Shown here piece by piece: positions 11,776-23,873 of a DNA stretch of 64,000 nucleotides. A program made the position numbers and the translations under genes. Origin of the DNA: Arthrinium phaeospermum (Eukaryota; Ascomycota; Sordariomycetes; Amphisphaeriales; Apiosporaceae); contig QYRS01000005.1 in the NCBI GenBank assembly GCA_006503535.1, positions 2,294,001 through 2,358,000 of the forward strand, given 5' to 3'. The first letter of the stretch is position 1; every line of letters begins with the position of its first letter. Under the pieces are notes generated by a model. It saw nothing but the letters and a program-made list of their open reading frames with translations, had not been told where the DNA came from and did no database searches.

Positions 11776-13619
11776 ATGAGGTATGTCTACTAGCGCCAAG
11801 TCCAGCCCGGTGCTCATGAGCGTTCCCGCTGTCCTCGCCTACGGCACACGGCACCCCACGCTACCGCCCTGGAGAAACACCATGACACCGGATCACCTGC
11901 TTCGATTTCTTCTCAGTTTCGCCTTCTTGAGGTCTCTCACTAACTAGTAACCAGGGTGGAGACATGCCATTTTTGCAGCAGACCTGTAAGTGATCCTCCA
12001 TTCTTTGTTATGCGTGCTGCACCGCATAGGATACGATGACTGACTTGTTTATCGCGATAGGCTTATCCCAGCAAGGGAATCAGTAAGTTGTTCTTTTCGG
12101 TCACTTTGCCTTAATATCACCACAAAGGGTGGATGGAAGGAGTCGAGCCCTTTCGAAGAAGAAGAAGAAACGATATTGTCTCGGTCGAGTGTATCCTAGG
12201 ACAACGAGCTCCGGTGGACTCGGTAGCAGACTATGGCACCGCGAACTCGGACAGGCCGCCCTCGTTGTACGACAAAATGGCGATGGAACAGACCAGCGTG
12301 CAGGCGACGGGGCTTGCTTGGAAGGCAGCATCCCACATGAGCAGGAAGAAGACTCGGTGAAGGAAGGTGGCTTGCCCCGCGGTGATCCTGCCCGAGGGCA
12401 AGGTGGTCTTGAACATCCACACGCCACTGCTCGCCAGCACGCTGGATCTGTTGGTCAGGGAAGAGTTGATCAAGATGAAGAAGACTGCTCGAGTCTTGAA
12501 TGTTGCGTGTGGCGGTGTATACAACGAGGCGGCCTTTCTCAAGGCATTCGACGAAGGCTGGATTGCGGGGACAGGGCTCGACACTTCGTTCATCCCAACA
12601 GAGGTGAACGTCGCCTGCGACGACGGCGGACGTTAAATCACACCATTTTGCCTCCATAACACTGGCTGACTGACACTCAATTTCGCAGCCTTTGTTCGGA
12701 ATGACGCGAAACAGTTCCGATTTTGTCGATCCAAGGTCAGTCTCCCCTAGATGCCTACGAGCTTGACTAGCTCCTTCCCTAGGAAAGGCGTCCATTTGCT
12801 AACAATAAGTCGTTTCCTACAGTGCCATAAGAACGTAAGTTAGGAACAACCCCTGGCGCAGCTCGCGCGAGCCGAATTAAGATGCATACACCTGGAGAGT
12901 CGTTCCGCAATGAGACCAGCGGCCGCAAGGCAACTCGAATGGCTGGGTTTGACGTGCTTGAGTGGAAGGGAAACATGCATTTTGATTTGACCCACAACGA
13001 CGAGGTTCACGGGCCTAGTATAAATTGCTAACAAAAACATCAAAAAAGTTCAAGATGAAGCGTAACCCGCGCAAGCTTCAGTGGACTAAGGCGTATCGCA
13101 AGGCTGCTGGCAAGGAGATGACGGTCGATTCTACACTTCAGTAAGTTTCAGAAAACACCAACCCCGTGGACTCATTCTGTATCAAGACGCGTTGCTGACA
13201 GGCTCCTCCTACCTTTCAGGTTCGCCGCACGCCGCAACGTACCTGTCCGCTACAACCGCGAGCTCTGGCAGAAGACGATGCAGGCCATGTCCCGTATCAA
13301 CGAGATTCGCAGCAAGCGCGAGAGGGTATTCTACAAGAAGCGTATGGCCGGCAAGCGCGAGAGAGAGCTGGCACGGGACCGCAAGCTCGTACAGACGCAC
13401 TCCCACCTGCTGCCCCGCATGCGCGGCAGCGAGAAGCATCGCCTCGCTATCGAACAGGGTCTGGCCCAAGAAGAGATCAACCGCCTCGAGGAGGAGAACG
13501 TGTTGCCCGTCAAGACCAACAAGCCCTTCGGCAAGGAGAAGATTCGCCAGAAGGTTCGCATCGACGGTGGAGTGGAGGAGGAGGCTCCGGACAACGACAT
13601 GGATATCGATTCCGAATAG
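11776..13619 (+). CDS. RLP24: ribosome biogenesis protein RLP24
   Basis: Seven exons: 11776-11780 (ATGAG only), 11955-11985, 12061-12082, 12689-12735, 12823-12834 (a 12-nt exon encoding CHKN), 13049-13140 and 13220-13619. The joined protein begins [19 protein letters not shown] and continues [20 protein letters not shown], the L24e-type zinc-binding region with four cysteines (C-x2-C and C-x3-C). A basic helical region with [20 protein letters not shown] and a long charged tail ending DNDMDIDSE follow. RLP24 takes the place of ribosomal protein L24 in pre-60S particles and is removed in the cytoplasm by the AAA ATPase Drg1/Afg2. The intron between exons 3 and 4 (12083-12688) is 606 nt, far longer than its neighbours, and contains a decayed dehydrogenase fragment. 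Confidence 0.93.
12367..12636 (+). pseudogene. D-3-phosphoglycerate dehydrogenase fragment inside RLP24 intron
   Basis: An 89-codon frame lying wholly in the 606-nt RLP24 intron, same strand. From about 12385 to 12597 it reads like the C-terminal part of the NAD-binding domain of a D-isomer-specific 2-hydroxyacid dehydrogenase, best fitting fungal 3-phosphoglycerate dehydrogenase: [14 protein letters not shown], then [19 protein letters not shown] and [22 protein letters not shown]. The family has an Arg in the ARGG motif that is Cys here, and the expected DVFTSEP-like continuation and His-containing C-terminus are missing; the upstream nucleotide-binding GxGxxG region was not found. It has no start, no complete fold and lies in an intron, so it is a non-functional relic of a duplicated or retroposed gene. 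Confidence 0.75.
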
Positions 13620-14579
13620 AGCGTTTGTGCTGGACCGGGTGTTATTGGCCAAAGAAACCGGGGTGCTTATGACTTTGCACATGAATGCGGAGGACTGGCT
13701 GCCAAGAATAACGGTATTATTCACCATGGCGTTTACTGCGATTGCTGCTTTCGTATCTTCCCGGGCATGTGTCAAGGCGTTGGTGGGCTTCCCTGCTGGA
13801 ACCAAAATTCATGGACGATTGATTTCCCTGCGATGATACTCCATGTTGAGCGAAAAACATGCTCAACTCCGTTACAGTGTCCTTCATGGTGAAATTATAT
13901 TTTGGAATATTTGGTGTGAAATGGCGAGCTCATTCCAGTAGCCACGCAACGGGGGAAATGCTTGTGGTGTTGGGGTCGCTGAGTGCTTGCCTCTCCCAGA
14001 TCGTATTAGCGATATTCAAGGCACTCCTTACAGACGCGAAACTCATCCGGCGGACGTGAAGATCTTATAGCATAGGAGCAACGCCAGTGACATGGGTTAT
14101 ATAAACTAAATGCAAGCATATGACTCCCCCGTTTTGCCCAGAAACGAACCACTAGAAAAGTACAATGGAAAAGGGGTATCTTCGGTCTATGAACACAATG
14201 ATTGAATGCTCTACTTATATGGTAAAAGGGACCTGCCTCATACTCTAAGTTTCACATGTCTTCCAAATCAACCTGATCGGACCAAAATCCATGCCTGTTA
14301 GGCAGCCTTATTGGCTAAAAACGCCCTGTATATATGATTCCCCCAATCCCATGTATTGCTCTGAGCAGTGCTTGTATATGTGTCTGTATGCGTATGTGTC
14401 TTGCAGAGGACCATGGCTGCGTGGCATGGTCAACCCCTTTCCCTTTGGTTCCCCATCCCCATTCCCTCTGCCCCCCGTAAACGCCGTTCAAAGTCATGCC
14501 ATGAAGGTCTGTCCGTCTTTCTCTCTGACTACCTGGGTTAGGTAAGGTAAAGTTTTTGAGGTAAAGTTTATGTATATAC
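13620..14579. other. intergenic region, 3' sides of RLP24 and the DUF3602 gene
   Basis: RLP24 and the next gene converge here, so this holds two 3' untranslated regions. No gene-like frame or RNA was recognised. Confidence 0.5.
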
Positions 14580-15200
14580 TCAGATATCTGTGCCATCCAC
14601 ATCGCCCCCGCCCCCTTGGCCAGCCACCCCGACCCGGCCCCGCCCGATGTGGCCCGCCGGATGGAGCTGGTAGGCCTTCTTGGGCTCCGCGAGGACCGTG
14701 TTGACCTCGTCGAACACCTTGGCGTCGAGCGCGGCCTGGCGCTTCCGCCGGTTCTCCTCGTCGTACTCCAGCTGGGCCGGGTCCGAGGTCCAGTTGCCCG
14801 CCCCGCCGCGGCCCGAGTACCGTATCTGCTGCTGATGGGACGGCGAGGGGGCGTGGGCGTTGGCGTAGGAGGCCGCTCGCGAAGAGGCTGCCACGGCTTG
14901 GGCTTGGTGGTGCTCGGCGTCGGCGGCCTCGGCGTGGGTGACGAAGTTCCCGGCGCCGCCTCGGCCCGATCGCGCATATCCACCGGCGGAGGAGGGGGGA
15001 GGAGCAGAAACCGGCACCGTGGCGGCGGCGGCGGGATCGGAGGGAGGCGGGTCGACGTCGACAGCGGGTTTTTGGGCTTCGAGGTCCTGCTGCTGCTGCT
15101 CTGGTCCCCCCTTGTTCCCCTTGTTGGTCGCCTCCTCGATCTGCTGGGGGCTGTAGTAGTTGCCGGCGCCGCCTCGGCCGGCACGTTTGTAGGCGTCCAT
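14580..15200 (-). CDS. DUF3602 (Par32-like) protein with GRGGAGN repeats
   Basis: Single-exon 206-aa frame. It has three copies of the DUF3602 hallmark: AGRGGAGNYYS at residues 7-17, SGRGGAGNFVT near 80, SGRGGAGNWTS near 130, and a weaker HIGRGRVG near the end. The rest is Pro/Ala/Gln-rich and disordered. In budding yeast the DUF3602 protein Par32 is a TORC1-controlled phosphoprotein that inhibits the ammonium transporters Mep1 and Mep3; a similar nitrogen-signalling role here is an inference from the motif only. The promoter side faces the 8.7-kb gene desert. High GC in this gene opens a 365-aa antisense frame (14616-15713 plus) that has no family features. Confidence 0.85.
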   Translation of the reverse strand: MDAYKRAGRGGAGNYYSPQQIEEATNKGNKGGPEQQQQDLEAQKPAVDVDPPPSDPAAAATVPVSAPPPSSAGGYARSGRGGAGNFVTHAEAADAEHHQAQAVAASSRAASYANAHAPSPSHQQQIRYSGRGGAGNWTSDPAQLEYDEENRRKRQAALDAKVFDEVNTVLAEPKKAYQLHPAGHIGRGRVGVAGQGGGGDVDGTDI

Positions 15201-17072
15201 TTTCTTTCCTGGTTGCGCTTGGCTTGGCGGAGTAGCCTTACAGTATGTAAGGGTAGGTGGCCCCTTTCTTTTGTTCTTTTTGTTCTTCTTTTTGGGGGGC
15301 GCCCCTCTCTCTCTCCTTTCCTTCTTTCCTTCCTTCTTCTTCCCCTTTATTTCCCTCCGTCTGGCTCTACTCTCGTATTTTGTACTGTATCGAATTTCTT
15401 CAATCCGTACTATGTAGGTAACGCTCCGCTTCGAATGGACGATTGGATTGGATTGGACTGGTTTGGGCGTAGGGCCTCGGCCGCCTCCTATTCAGCGGTA
15501 ACCAGACAAACAGACTACTGCACCCGGAAAAGAAGGGGATGTGGAAACGAACGTATCGCAAACGGTTGGGCGCGGACCTGTCCCGAGGCGGAAGATTGTG
15601 GGATGTTTGTGGGTAGGTGGTGTGCTCATGGGTGGGTAGGGATTATTTCGGCAGTTGGGGAAATAATGTATGTATGTACATACAATCTGCTCGCCCGTGG
15701 TTTCGTTTCCTAATGTACAGTAAGTAGGCAGTGTGCAGGGGTTGTGTGTGGTTGAGCGAGGTTTGTGCATTACATAACACTACGAAACATCAACGCAAGC
15801 AGCCCACGGGAGTGTAATAAAAGTATCATGTATGAGGTGGCATTTTTCCAAGCACCAAGGTTGCACTTCTGGATTTATTAGGTTGTTTCAACCAAAGGCT
15901 TGAGCAGTTGGCTCGGTTCCTGACTTGCGTTACAGGCGTGGGCGGTGTGCGGGGCAGCCAATGTTGCTTGCTGCAGCTGCACAAAACATCGTGGCCATGG
16001 GCTGCTAATAATGGATGGTTAATGGTTCCAAGCATCCATGAACTATTGACTGCTTGATTTCCACCATCCAGCCCCCTTCGTTTGGTTCGGGTCAGGTACA
16101 TTTTATTCTTAGTGCTGGCTGCCCCCCTGAATGGAACTTATGGAAGCCATCGTCCAATTCGAAACAGCGTTCATGCCGTGGATGTATGGGTCCGGATGGG
16201 AATTGGCTTCGCACGCGTGGCAGGCATCGGGTACGGGTTGTCACTATACGCGGCCGCGTCCAAGGGGGACATTTTGGGAGGGACCCTCTTTCGACTGTGG
16301 GTGCGGATGGATGGATGGAGCCCTCTGCAACACATTTCAATAATTCGTCAGGCGTGATGACGACACCGGGGGGCCTAAGGGAGCCACGAAAGAAGGACGA
16401 CGACGACGATAGTCATAATAATAATTTTTGGATGCGGGAAACGTAACTGAAATGCTGTACCTGTTGATCCCGACGGAAGAGGCAAGGTTGACCTTGCTAA
16501 CAGGAGGGGGAAATAGTCTCCCGCGCTATTCCAGCAAGCAAGTAATTCTTCGGACAGCGCCGCTCAGCGTGCGACCAAGAAGACCGAAATAATGACTGGT
16601 TGCTTAACTTTTTTTTTTTGGCCGTTATCTGTTGGAAGAGCGACGTCATTGAGGGGAAATTGGTTTTGGGGCCTACTTTGGTGAAGATCCACCTCGCAAA
16701 TAACGGTGAAGATGGTCGTGAGTCACACTTTCGATTGGGGCTCTCGTTACCAGCCATCGTATTTAGACAAATTTGAAATTCCGTATTGAAATTGACGGGA
16801 GCGGAGTAAAATGAGCAGAGGGCATAAGAAGCTATTCACTAATGCATGGACGCTCTGATACCTAGTTCGTAGTGCTGGTAGCCGCATTGCAGCGTTGTTC
16901 ACTCACTTCACCATGTATTCATCTGCACTTGTAAGTTCTTAGTAGTAGTAGACTGCTGGCCTAGCCACTAGGTTAGGGGTCAAGCAGATCTCGGGATAGA
17001 CGGTAAAGATGATCGAGTTCGGATCGAGCAAAGCATATAGCGTAGTGGACTCTTTGAGAGAAGAAATGTCGC

Positions 17073-17095
17073 GTGTGTGTGTGTGTCTGTGTGTG
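17073..17095. repeat. GT dinucleotide microsatellite
   Basis: A run of GT repeats interrupted by one C (TGTGTCTGTG). Simple repeat inside the gene desert. Confidence 0.85.
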
Positions 17096-17465
17096 GGATT
17101 TCTCACATGGGAGTCGCGCAACTTTCCCATTCAATAGCGTACGGCGCATGGTAATCTCGCGATGGTGGGAGAGCGAGTAGGGGTCCGTCGTCCGACTTTT
17201 GGTGTGTACCTGCAGCATCTCGAACGACGTGAACTCTCCGAAGGGCCCGATGGCCAGGTCAGCATGTCAACCATTCCCAACAAAGGCCCCGACACACACA
17301 GAAAGAGAGAGATCTGTGGTAGGAATGTATGTTGGGAAGATCTATTGTCGTACTGGAAAATCAGCCAAAAGAGACGACTCGCGATGGTGGTGGGCCAAGA
17401 CTACCAGTCAGTCAGTCAGATCTTTGACCTGCGTGAAGCAGTCAGCGTATCACCGCTAACAACAA

Positions 17466-17513
17466 CATCATCATCGTCATCATCACCACCACCACCGCCG
17501 CCACCTCCATCAG
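17466..17513. repeat. CAT/CAC/CGC trinucleotide tract
   Basis: Consecutive ATC/ACC/GCC triplets form a trinucleotide tract in the gene desert. It opens a short Ser/Pro-coding frame but nothing around it looks coding. Confidence 0.75.
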
Positions 17514-20500
17514 CATGCCATGTGGTCATCTACTTCAATAGATCCTATCTTCACTCTACATACTACATCTTGCACTACATATCGGAAAAGATGGTGGGCA
17601 AAAAAGCAGGTACAGAACTAAATAACATACCGAGGTGTGCGTTTCATAGGTACAGTAGGCTTGCTTTTCCCGACTCTTCGGTTAGGCTAATGGTTGCTTG
17701 CGCCCGGACACCGACGAACGATAAAACGAATTGGATCGAGCGGGTAGCAACATAGGGCCAACGCTGATCCTTTGACTATTTCGGGGTGTCAAGTGTTCGT
17801 TCGTTCGCTCGCTGCCAGGAACCCGAACAAAGCTCACTTGGGTAAAGTGTTATATATTAACCCGCACATACTGTATGTACACATGCGACCGTTCTGCGCG
17901 ACGGACGGAAGGGGGTACTTGTACAAATAGGCAAGCTGGGGGACTGCGAGACTTCCATGTCCAGAAAAATATATTGTCCGAGATGCCAATGAGACAGACC
18001 GTGGTGGAGATGTGACAGCCTGTCAACTATCAGGACGGGAAGGTTTTAGTGACAATCCGGCTGTGTCGGTCAATTTGGGGGTGTGAATCAAGCAGCGGAG
18101 CAGCAAAGAGCAGCAAAGCAGCAAGCAGCCGGCTCAACGAGTGATGAGCTGTACATTTTACTGAGGGATGTATGTACCTGTCTGGCTGACTTCTGGGCTG
18201 GCAGGCCAAAGGTGCAGCACTGCTTGCTGCCAAGAATAATTACGGTATGGAGGTGGGAGTGTTTGGTGTTTCCCGCACGCGCATACTGTGCAAGTTCCAG
18301 GCTCGGTGGAGAGAGTTGCGAGTGTGTGTGTCACTTGATCCAAGTCTGGCCAGCCTCGACTGATGACCTGAACTGATCTTATGACTACTGACGGACTTCA
18401 CCTTCTTGCTTATTAGCCTCCCTACCGTCACTAACGGTAATTCTTGTGGTCCCATTCACCACACAGCCCACAATAAACCTGATCTACGATCGCGATCTTG
18501 GAATTTGGGCTGCAAGCGCCATTGGGAAAAATTTCCAACAAGTATACAAACTGGAACGGCGCAACTTCGTCAGTATAGCCACGGCGGCCTGCTATTGCCC
18601 AACGTTTTACGTATTGTATTGCGTGTCTGTTTCATGGCAGATTGTAGGTAACCTGTGCACGAATATTGGTAAATTCATTTTCACGATGGAATAGTCCTGT
18701 GGTGTCTATAGAGTCTGTAGAGTCTGTAGTGTTGAGCTACATGTGCATGCTATACTCACACAGGTATCTGATCAGCACCTAGGCTGCGGGATCACCCGAC
18801 TGTCAACAATGTGGCAGCGAACGGCGGTCTTAGTTTTTAGGGCATGTTCCATTTCTGATGCAGCGCTGTGAAATTGCCAACCTGCTGCATTGTCTCTTTT
18901 TTGCTGTAACAATTCCCCTATTCACCACTGCTATTACCGGGGCCATTACGGGACAGAAAAGAGAGGCAAGTCATGACCTCGCAGCGAAGGATGCAATAAA
19001 GTTTTCAAGTCTCCTCCCCAACGGGCCAGAAAAACGGATGCTTAGCGCAAGGCCGATGAGGGTAATTATTAGGTACTCGATAGAAGTTGAGCGCCGCCGC
19101 CAACCCCGTGGGCAGCTTTCCAACCCTACTACTACCCGAGGCCTAGATTCCATCCCCCTCCTGGATGGCAAGCCAATCGCGAAAATATGGAAAAGCCCCA
19201 TGACCGACTACTGGGCAGAGAGATGGGTGCCAATGTTGGAACTTCTGGGTGGTGTGAAAGTCGTACATCACCTTGTCCGTATTCAGCTTACTTACCACAC
19301 TAGCTGTCATCCTCTTAGATCATGTATCGATTATGTAGTCGTCCAGTAAGAAAAAAGTTTTGCTTTTGGATACACCAGCCCTGGTTTCTGGGCATTTTTC
19401 GTTCTTCCTGCTTCCTTTCTTTTCCTCAAACGTCAGATGCGAATTGCGCCGACGTAGCCAAGAACTTTTGAGCACCGTGAGTATGCTGCTTTTTGTCTCA
19501 AGAAGACGGGCTCGTATGCGGTTCCTGACAGAAGCAATGGCTCGCACATATGGAAACTGGAGCATTACCAGCAGCAGTTTGATGGCTTCCGGGATTGGCC
19601 AGCAGCCAATGAGTGAAAAGAGTGTCTGTCCGTGTTGATAGCATCGGAGGGGATGGCTGTATGGATGGATCATGGGTCTAGTTCCCCATGCATGATAAAA
19701 AGGTTCGGACACTTTGAGAGAGGGAGGCCACGTTTAAATAGTACCTGCGTCCCAAAGAGTCAAATCCGCTTGCTGATCACTTCCCACCCCCTGGTCGCGT
19801 TGTTGCACCTGCAGAGTTGAGAGCTGGCTGTCGAGGCATATTCGCGACGATCGACGCCGGTCTGGCAGTTCTGCGTCAGCTTTATTCATTATTCTGACCT
19901 CGTCAAAACATTTTCCTGAGCCATGACATGAAAGCCCCTCCCTGGTGGGAGGGCTCATTAGTCGTTCGTCCCGTTCCATGTTTCCAAATTACCAGGGCTC
20001 GGAAGAAGCTCAGTCACGATAGCGGCGATCATTCAGGTCCCATGGCTCGCTCGGCCCCGGAATTGCCAGCTGATTGCTGAGGGACGCTCCACAGCTCGTA
20101 ACGACTCGACCTCCGAAATGTGGAGAGATATCGTTGCACCCAAGTCCTCAAGTTGCATCTGAAAGCCGCACTACCCCTCCTTGAGATTCAAGTATCCTAG
20201 TCCTAGTGCGCATTATCCTAGTCGTGATCTTTTGACCCGAATCGGATGTACCGTCCTAGATTGCGCGCAACCACCTATCTGCGAGCACGGAGAGGAGGCT
20301 GTGGTACGGGGCTAGATATATATGCGCGTTGCGAAACTCGACAGGTTGCGTATGTAGGAATTGGTTCACGATGGAAGGAAGGTTCCAGTCGCAAGCGTTT
20401 TGATTTTGCGTTGTTGAATCTTGCGCAGTTGATTCTTGGAAACTTTTTTTTTGTTGTTGTTGTCCCAGGTCGCTGACTGGCATGGTAAGGATCAGCGTCA

Positions 20501-22668
20501 CCCGTGGCATGGACAGGGTTTCCATGGTCGGTTTCTGAGTCCAATCCTGTACGTACTGTACTGGCAGCCGTGTGTGTAATCTTGGAATGGCAGCACGATC
20601 GATACTTTTGATCGGAGTTTCTTACTTGGGCCGGTTACAGGAGGAATCTCGTGCGGACAACTTTCGGAGCTCTCATCACCACGGTCATATCATATCTACA
20701 TATCATAAGGCGTTGTTCCCCAGAGTAGTAGGGAATTGTCTTTACACTATCGCTGCAGATCAAACATGGAAAGAGCAGAGCCAATATATAATGGAAGCGC
20801 TATCTACATATCCGATCAGGGAAGATGGCTAAAACAAAGGGCTGATGTTCCGGGCAGCTTGAGCTTGCTTGCTTGCCCTTATCAAATAACAGTGCCCGGA
20901 ATCTCTCGAGGGCGGGGCCATCCTTCCAATTGCCAGTGACTTTATTCGCTTCACCCCCGCCCGCCCCCTAATTCGACCCCCTACCTACTATCTATTTCAA
21001 GCGCCCACCAATCATAGCCACCAGGCGAAGGCGTGGCATCGCTAAGCAATTGCTCGCATCGCATCGCCATCGCTACGGATTGTCTCTGGCTTATGCGCCC
21101 GACATTACGTGGTTGCTCACGTACCTGGGCTAACCGCGATTAGGCGAGACAGTGAGCTGATGTAGAAAGTGCTAGAAGCTGGAAGGATTCAAGGGAGATA
21201 CAGACAGGTGAATCAGAATCCATAAGCCCGCGAGCAGAAGGGTGAGCTGGCATCCCGAAAAGCGGAAGAGCACTTTCTCTCGCCTATCACGACATGGAGT
21301 GGAATACTTACATGATGCATCAGGAGGACTAACTAGTTGCTGCACAGGGAGAGATATACTCACCAGTCTAGCATGTAGCTTCTCCCCGTTGTCCCGCCTC
21401 GTACGAAAGCCAGCCTCGGTAACATGAATCGCCGACGTGGTATGCGTAAGTATGTATGTAAGTAGGTAGTCAAGTGGACGAAGGAAGCTTGTCCTTTCCC
21501 GGCCAGCCGACACATTGCTTATTGTTCATTCCTGGTCAAGTTCGAGGTCTTGTCTCCAACCCAGACAGAGTGTGCGAGCATTAATAACAACTAATTAGGT
21601 CAAAAGGGCGAGACTTTGATAATGCCCTGCCCTTGTTGTACAGCGTCGGCCACCCTCCAATCATAACGCCGGCCAATACGTGTAACACTTGGGAATAATA
21701 TTCCGAATCCAGTGGGTAGGTCTACGAGTATGTAATTGGTAATTGTGAGCCAGGCACAGCATGGCTGCCAATCGAATCGAATGGTCTCGATCACTGCTGT
21801 ACCTTATCCATGCATAGCACTGAGAAAGTCGAATCGAATCACGATCTCATTCTAAGCCCACATTTATTTACCTCCTTGGAACTTGAAATCATTCGAAACG
21901 GATGAGCCTGGGAAAAATAAAATTTGAAATATCGTGTAAACCCTATCTTATCTCGATGTTTTGTTTCCGGGAGCCATTCCTTGCCTATCCGGTGCAAAAC
22001 ATTCGGCGTCTCGAGCGGTAATTCTATGCTGAGGTAGCAGTGCCGCTACCTGGAGTCCAGTGAACGAACCGTTTCAATCTTGGAGGGGTTTCGCCAGTCC
22101 CAGAGTCCCAGCGCGCGCTGCAATGATGCATAGTAGTAGTGCCTACCTACCTGCCACACAACGCCAACAACTCGACATAGGTAAGCACAGCACTATACTA
22201 TGCGTTTATGTAGGTATATACACGAGTATATAAATATAGTACGCACATGCACACAATCCAAGACACGAGATACAACCTGGCCCGGTTTCCTTCCAGAACC
22301 ATTCCCTCACTCACTCCCCTTTTGTCGCTTCTTCTCCTTTTTGAGCACGTACCGTAGAGCTATCTTACATGAGTTCCAAATTCCAAGGCACAGTTACGGT
22401 ATGGGCTCGCGCTGAGATAATCCTGACAAGATTAAAGTACCTGCCCAGCGAGCTTCCAAGTGTCCGGTGGAGTCTGAAAGAGGGCTGTGGAAAAGGGTGG
22501 GGCAGCCAGAGGACCTGAACTGAACAACTGAACCCGGACCGAAAGTTTGGGCTAGGTATGGATGGGATAGCTAAGGACACGCAACCAAATCATTTACCGC
22601 ACACCCCCTTCTCCCTTCCCCCTTCAGAAACGGAAATAGAAGTGGTGAAGTTAGCTCCATACACTGTG

Positions 22669-22767
22669 CTGCTACTGCTGCGTCTGCTGCTGCTGCTGTT
22701 GCGTCTGCTGCTGCTGCTGTTGCGTCTGCTGCTGCTGCTGTTGCGTCTGCTGCTGCTGCGTCTGCTG
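22669..22767. repeat. 21-bp minisatellite of CTG-rich units
   Basis: Three perfect copies of a 21-bp unit (CGTCTGCTGCTGCTGCTGTT plus G) start at 22681, 22702 and 22723, flanked by shortened copies on both sides. All frames stay open, giving Leu-rich, Ala-rich or Ser-rich peptides, but this is repeat composition and not a gene. Confidence 0.85.
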
Positions 22768-23873
22768 GGCTGCGCATGCTCATCAGGTGTTCGGTAACCT
22801 ACCTCCCTCTCCCCTCCTCCCCGACCTACTACAGACACAGTAATCATGCCATGCCTACTTCAGTGTAGGTCAACTAGATGTGTGTGCTGGGGGGAAGGTA
22901 CTTGCAGCCTACCTGCCTAGTCCAGGTAGGTAGTAGTTAGCTCAGGCTAGACACGGGCTCTCTTTCGCTCACAGTTGATTACTGCAGACAACGGCGGCGC
23001 TTGTTGCGTACCGATCAGTGATGGACTGATACGTCCGTCTGTCGGGTGGGTTTCCCCCCTCTCTCGTCCTGCCCACCCCCCTCCCCCCTTCTCCCCTCTG
23101 CCTGGGCCAGCATTGGGCTTTGGGGTAATAACAATAAGTAATCCAGGTAGCGATGGGTTGATTATGTACGTTAGGTACGTATGTACCGGGAGGGATGTAC
23201 ATCAATCAACCACCCATCGATACGTGTGTGTTGGAGGGACAGACGGGCACTATCGCTACTCTGAGAAGCGCGCCCAAAGCCCGGCGCATGGCAGCTGCCG
23301 CTTTGTACACATTCAGTACCTCCCTCTCCCTCATTCCCATTCCACGCTTCCAAGGCATACCATTATTACCAAGGCGTAGTCCGGTCCTGGAACTTGCCCA
23401 TGCCCTTCAACCACCACCACCACTACCACCACCACTAACTTACCACTCGAGCCTGACCTTTGTCTCCCTCTCTCCCTCTCCGACAAAAAAAATAATAATT
23501 AAATTATTACTACGACAATTATTTCTATCCAGCAAAGGACAAATTAGGCCTGGCTTTATTCCACCACTTCTTCTTGGCTTCGACTTACTGGCTTGCCTTC
23601 ATTCCCACCCACACACACAACAATACCTTACTTACCTACGTCCAATCACCCAAACCGCACTCGCACCAGACCACTTGCTGCTACCACCCTCTTCAACCAA
23701 TGCATCCACCCAACCCTCGCCCTTGAATCTCACCACCACAAGTTGATCTTCTTGCTTGCTCACCTTAACTTCTTTGCTTTTGCTCACTCGCACTCTACAA
23801 CGACCGCATAAGTCCTGTATCTATGCTACTTCTCTTGTCGATCTGAAGTGATAACTACTCCTATTACGCGGCA

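Larger units (their letters stand above)
15201..23873. other. 8.7-kb gene desert
   Basis: No frame in this long region on either strand shows a recognisable domain, continuous splice-joined coding potential, or high GC3 over a long stretch. It carries many TACCTACC/GTAGGTAG-type short repeats, CA/GT, CAT/CAC and CTG tracts, and a pyrimidine-rich tail (about 23400-23870) that is the leader of the C2H2 gene. It may contain unrecognised non-coding RNA or very long promoters. No intact transposon ends, terminal repeats or transposase remnants were seen. Confidence 0.55.

Noticed and set aside
14616..15713. 365-codon plus-strand frame opposite the DUF3602 gene
   Set aside because: Gly/Val/Leu-rich shadow of the GRGGAGN-coding strand; no family features and it runs into low-complexity promoter sequence.
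18858..19349. 163-codon plus-strand frame in the gene desert
   Set aside because: No domain, mixed codon use, no leader or splice signals that would extend it.
22669..22767. Possible coding repeat (Leu-, Ala- or Ser-rich) in the 21-bp minisatellite
   Set aside because: All frames on both strands are open simply because the unit is a multiple of three without stops; no surrounding gene.
23195..23746. 183-codon Ser/Thr/Pro/Leu frame upstream of the C2H2 gene
   Set aside because: It lies in the pyrimidine-rich leader and is explained by C/T-rich composition.
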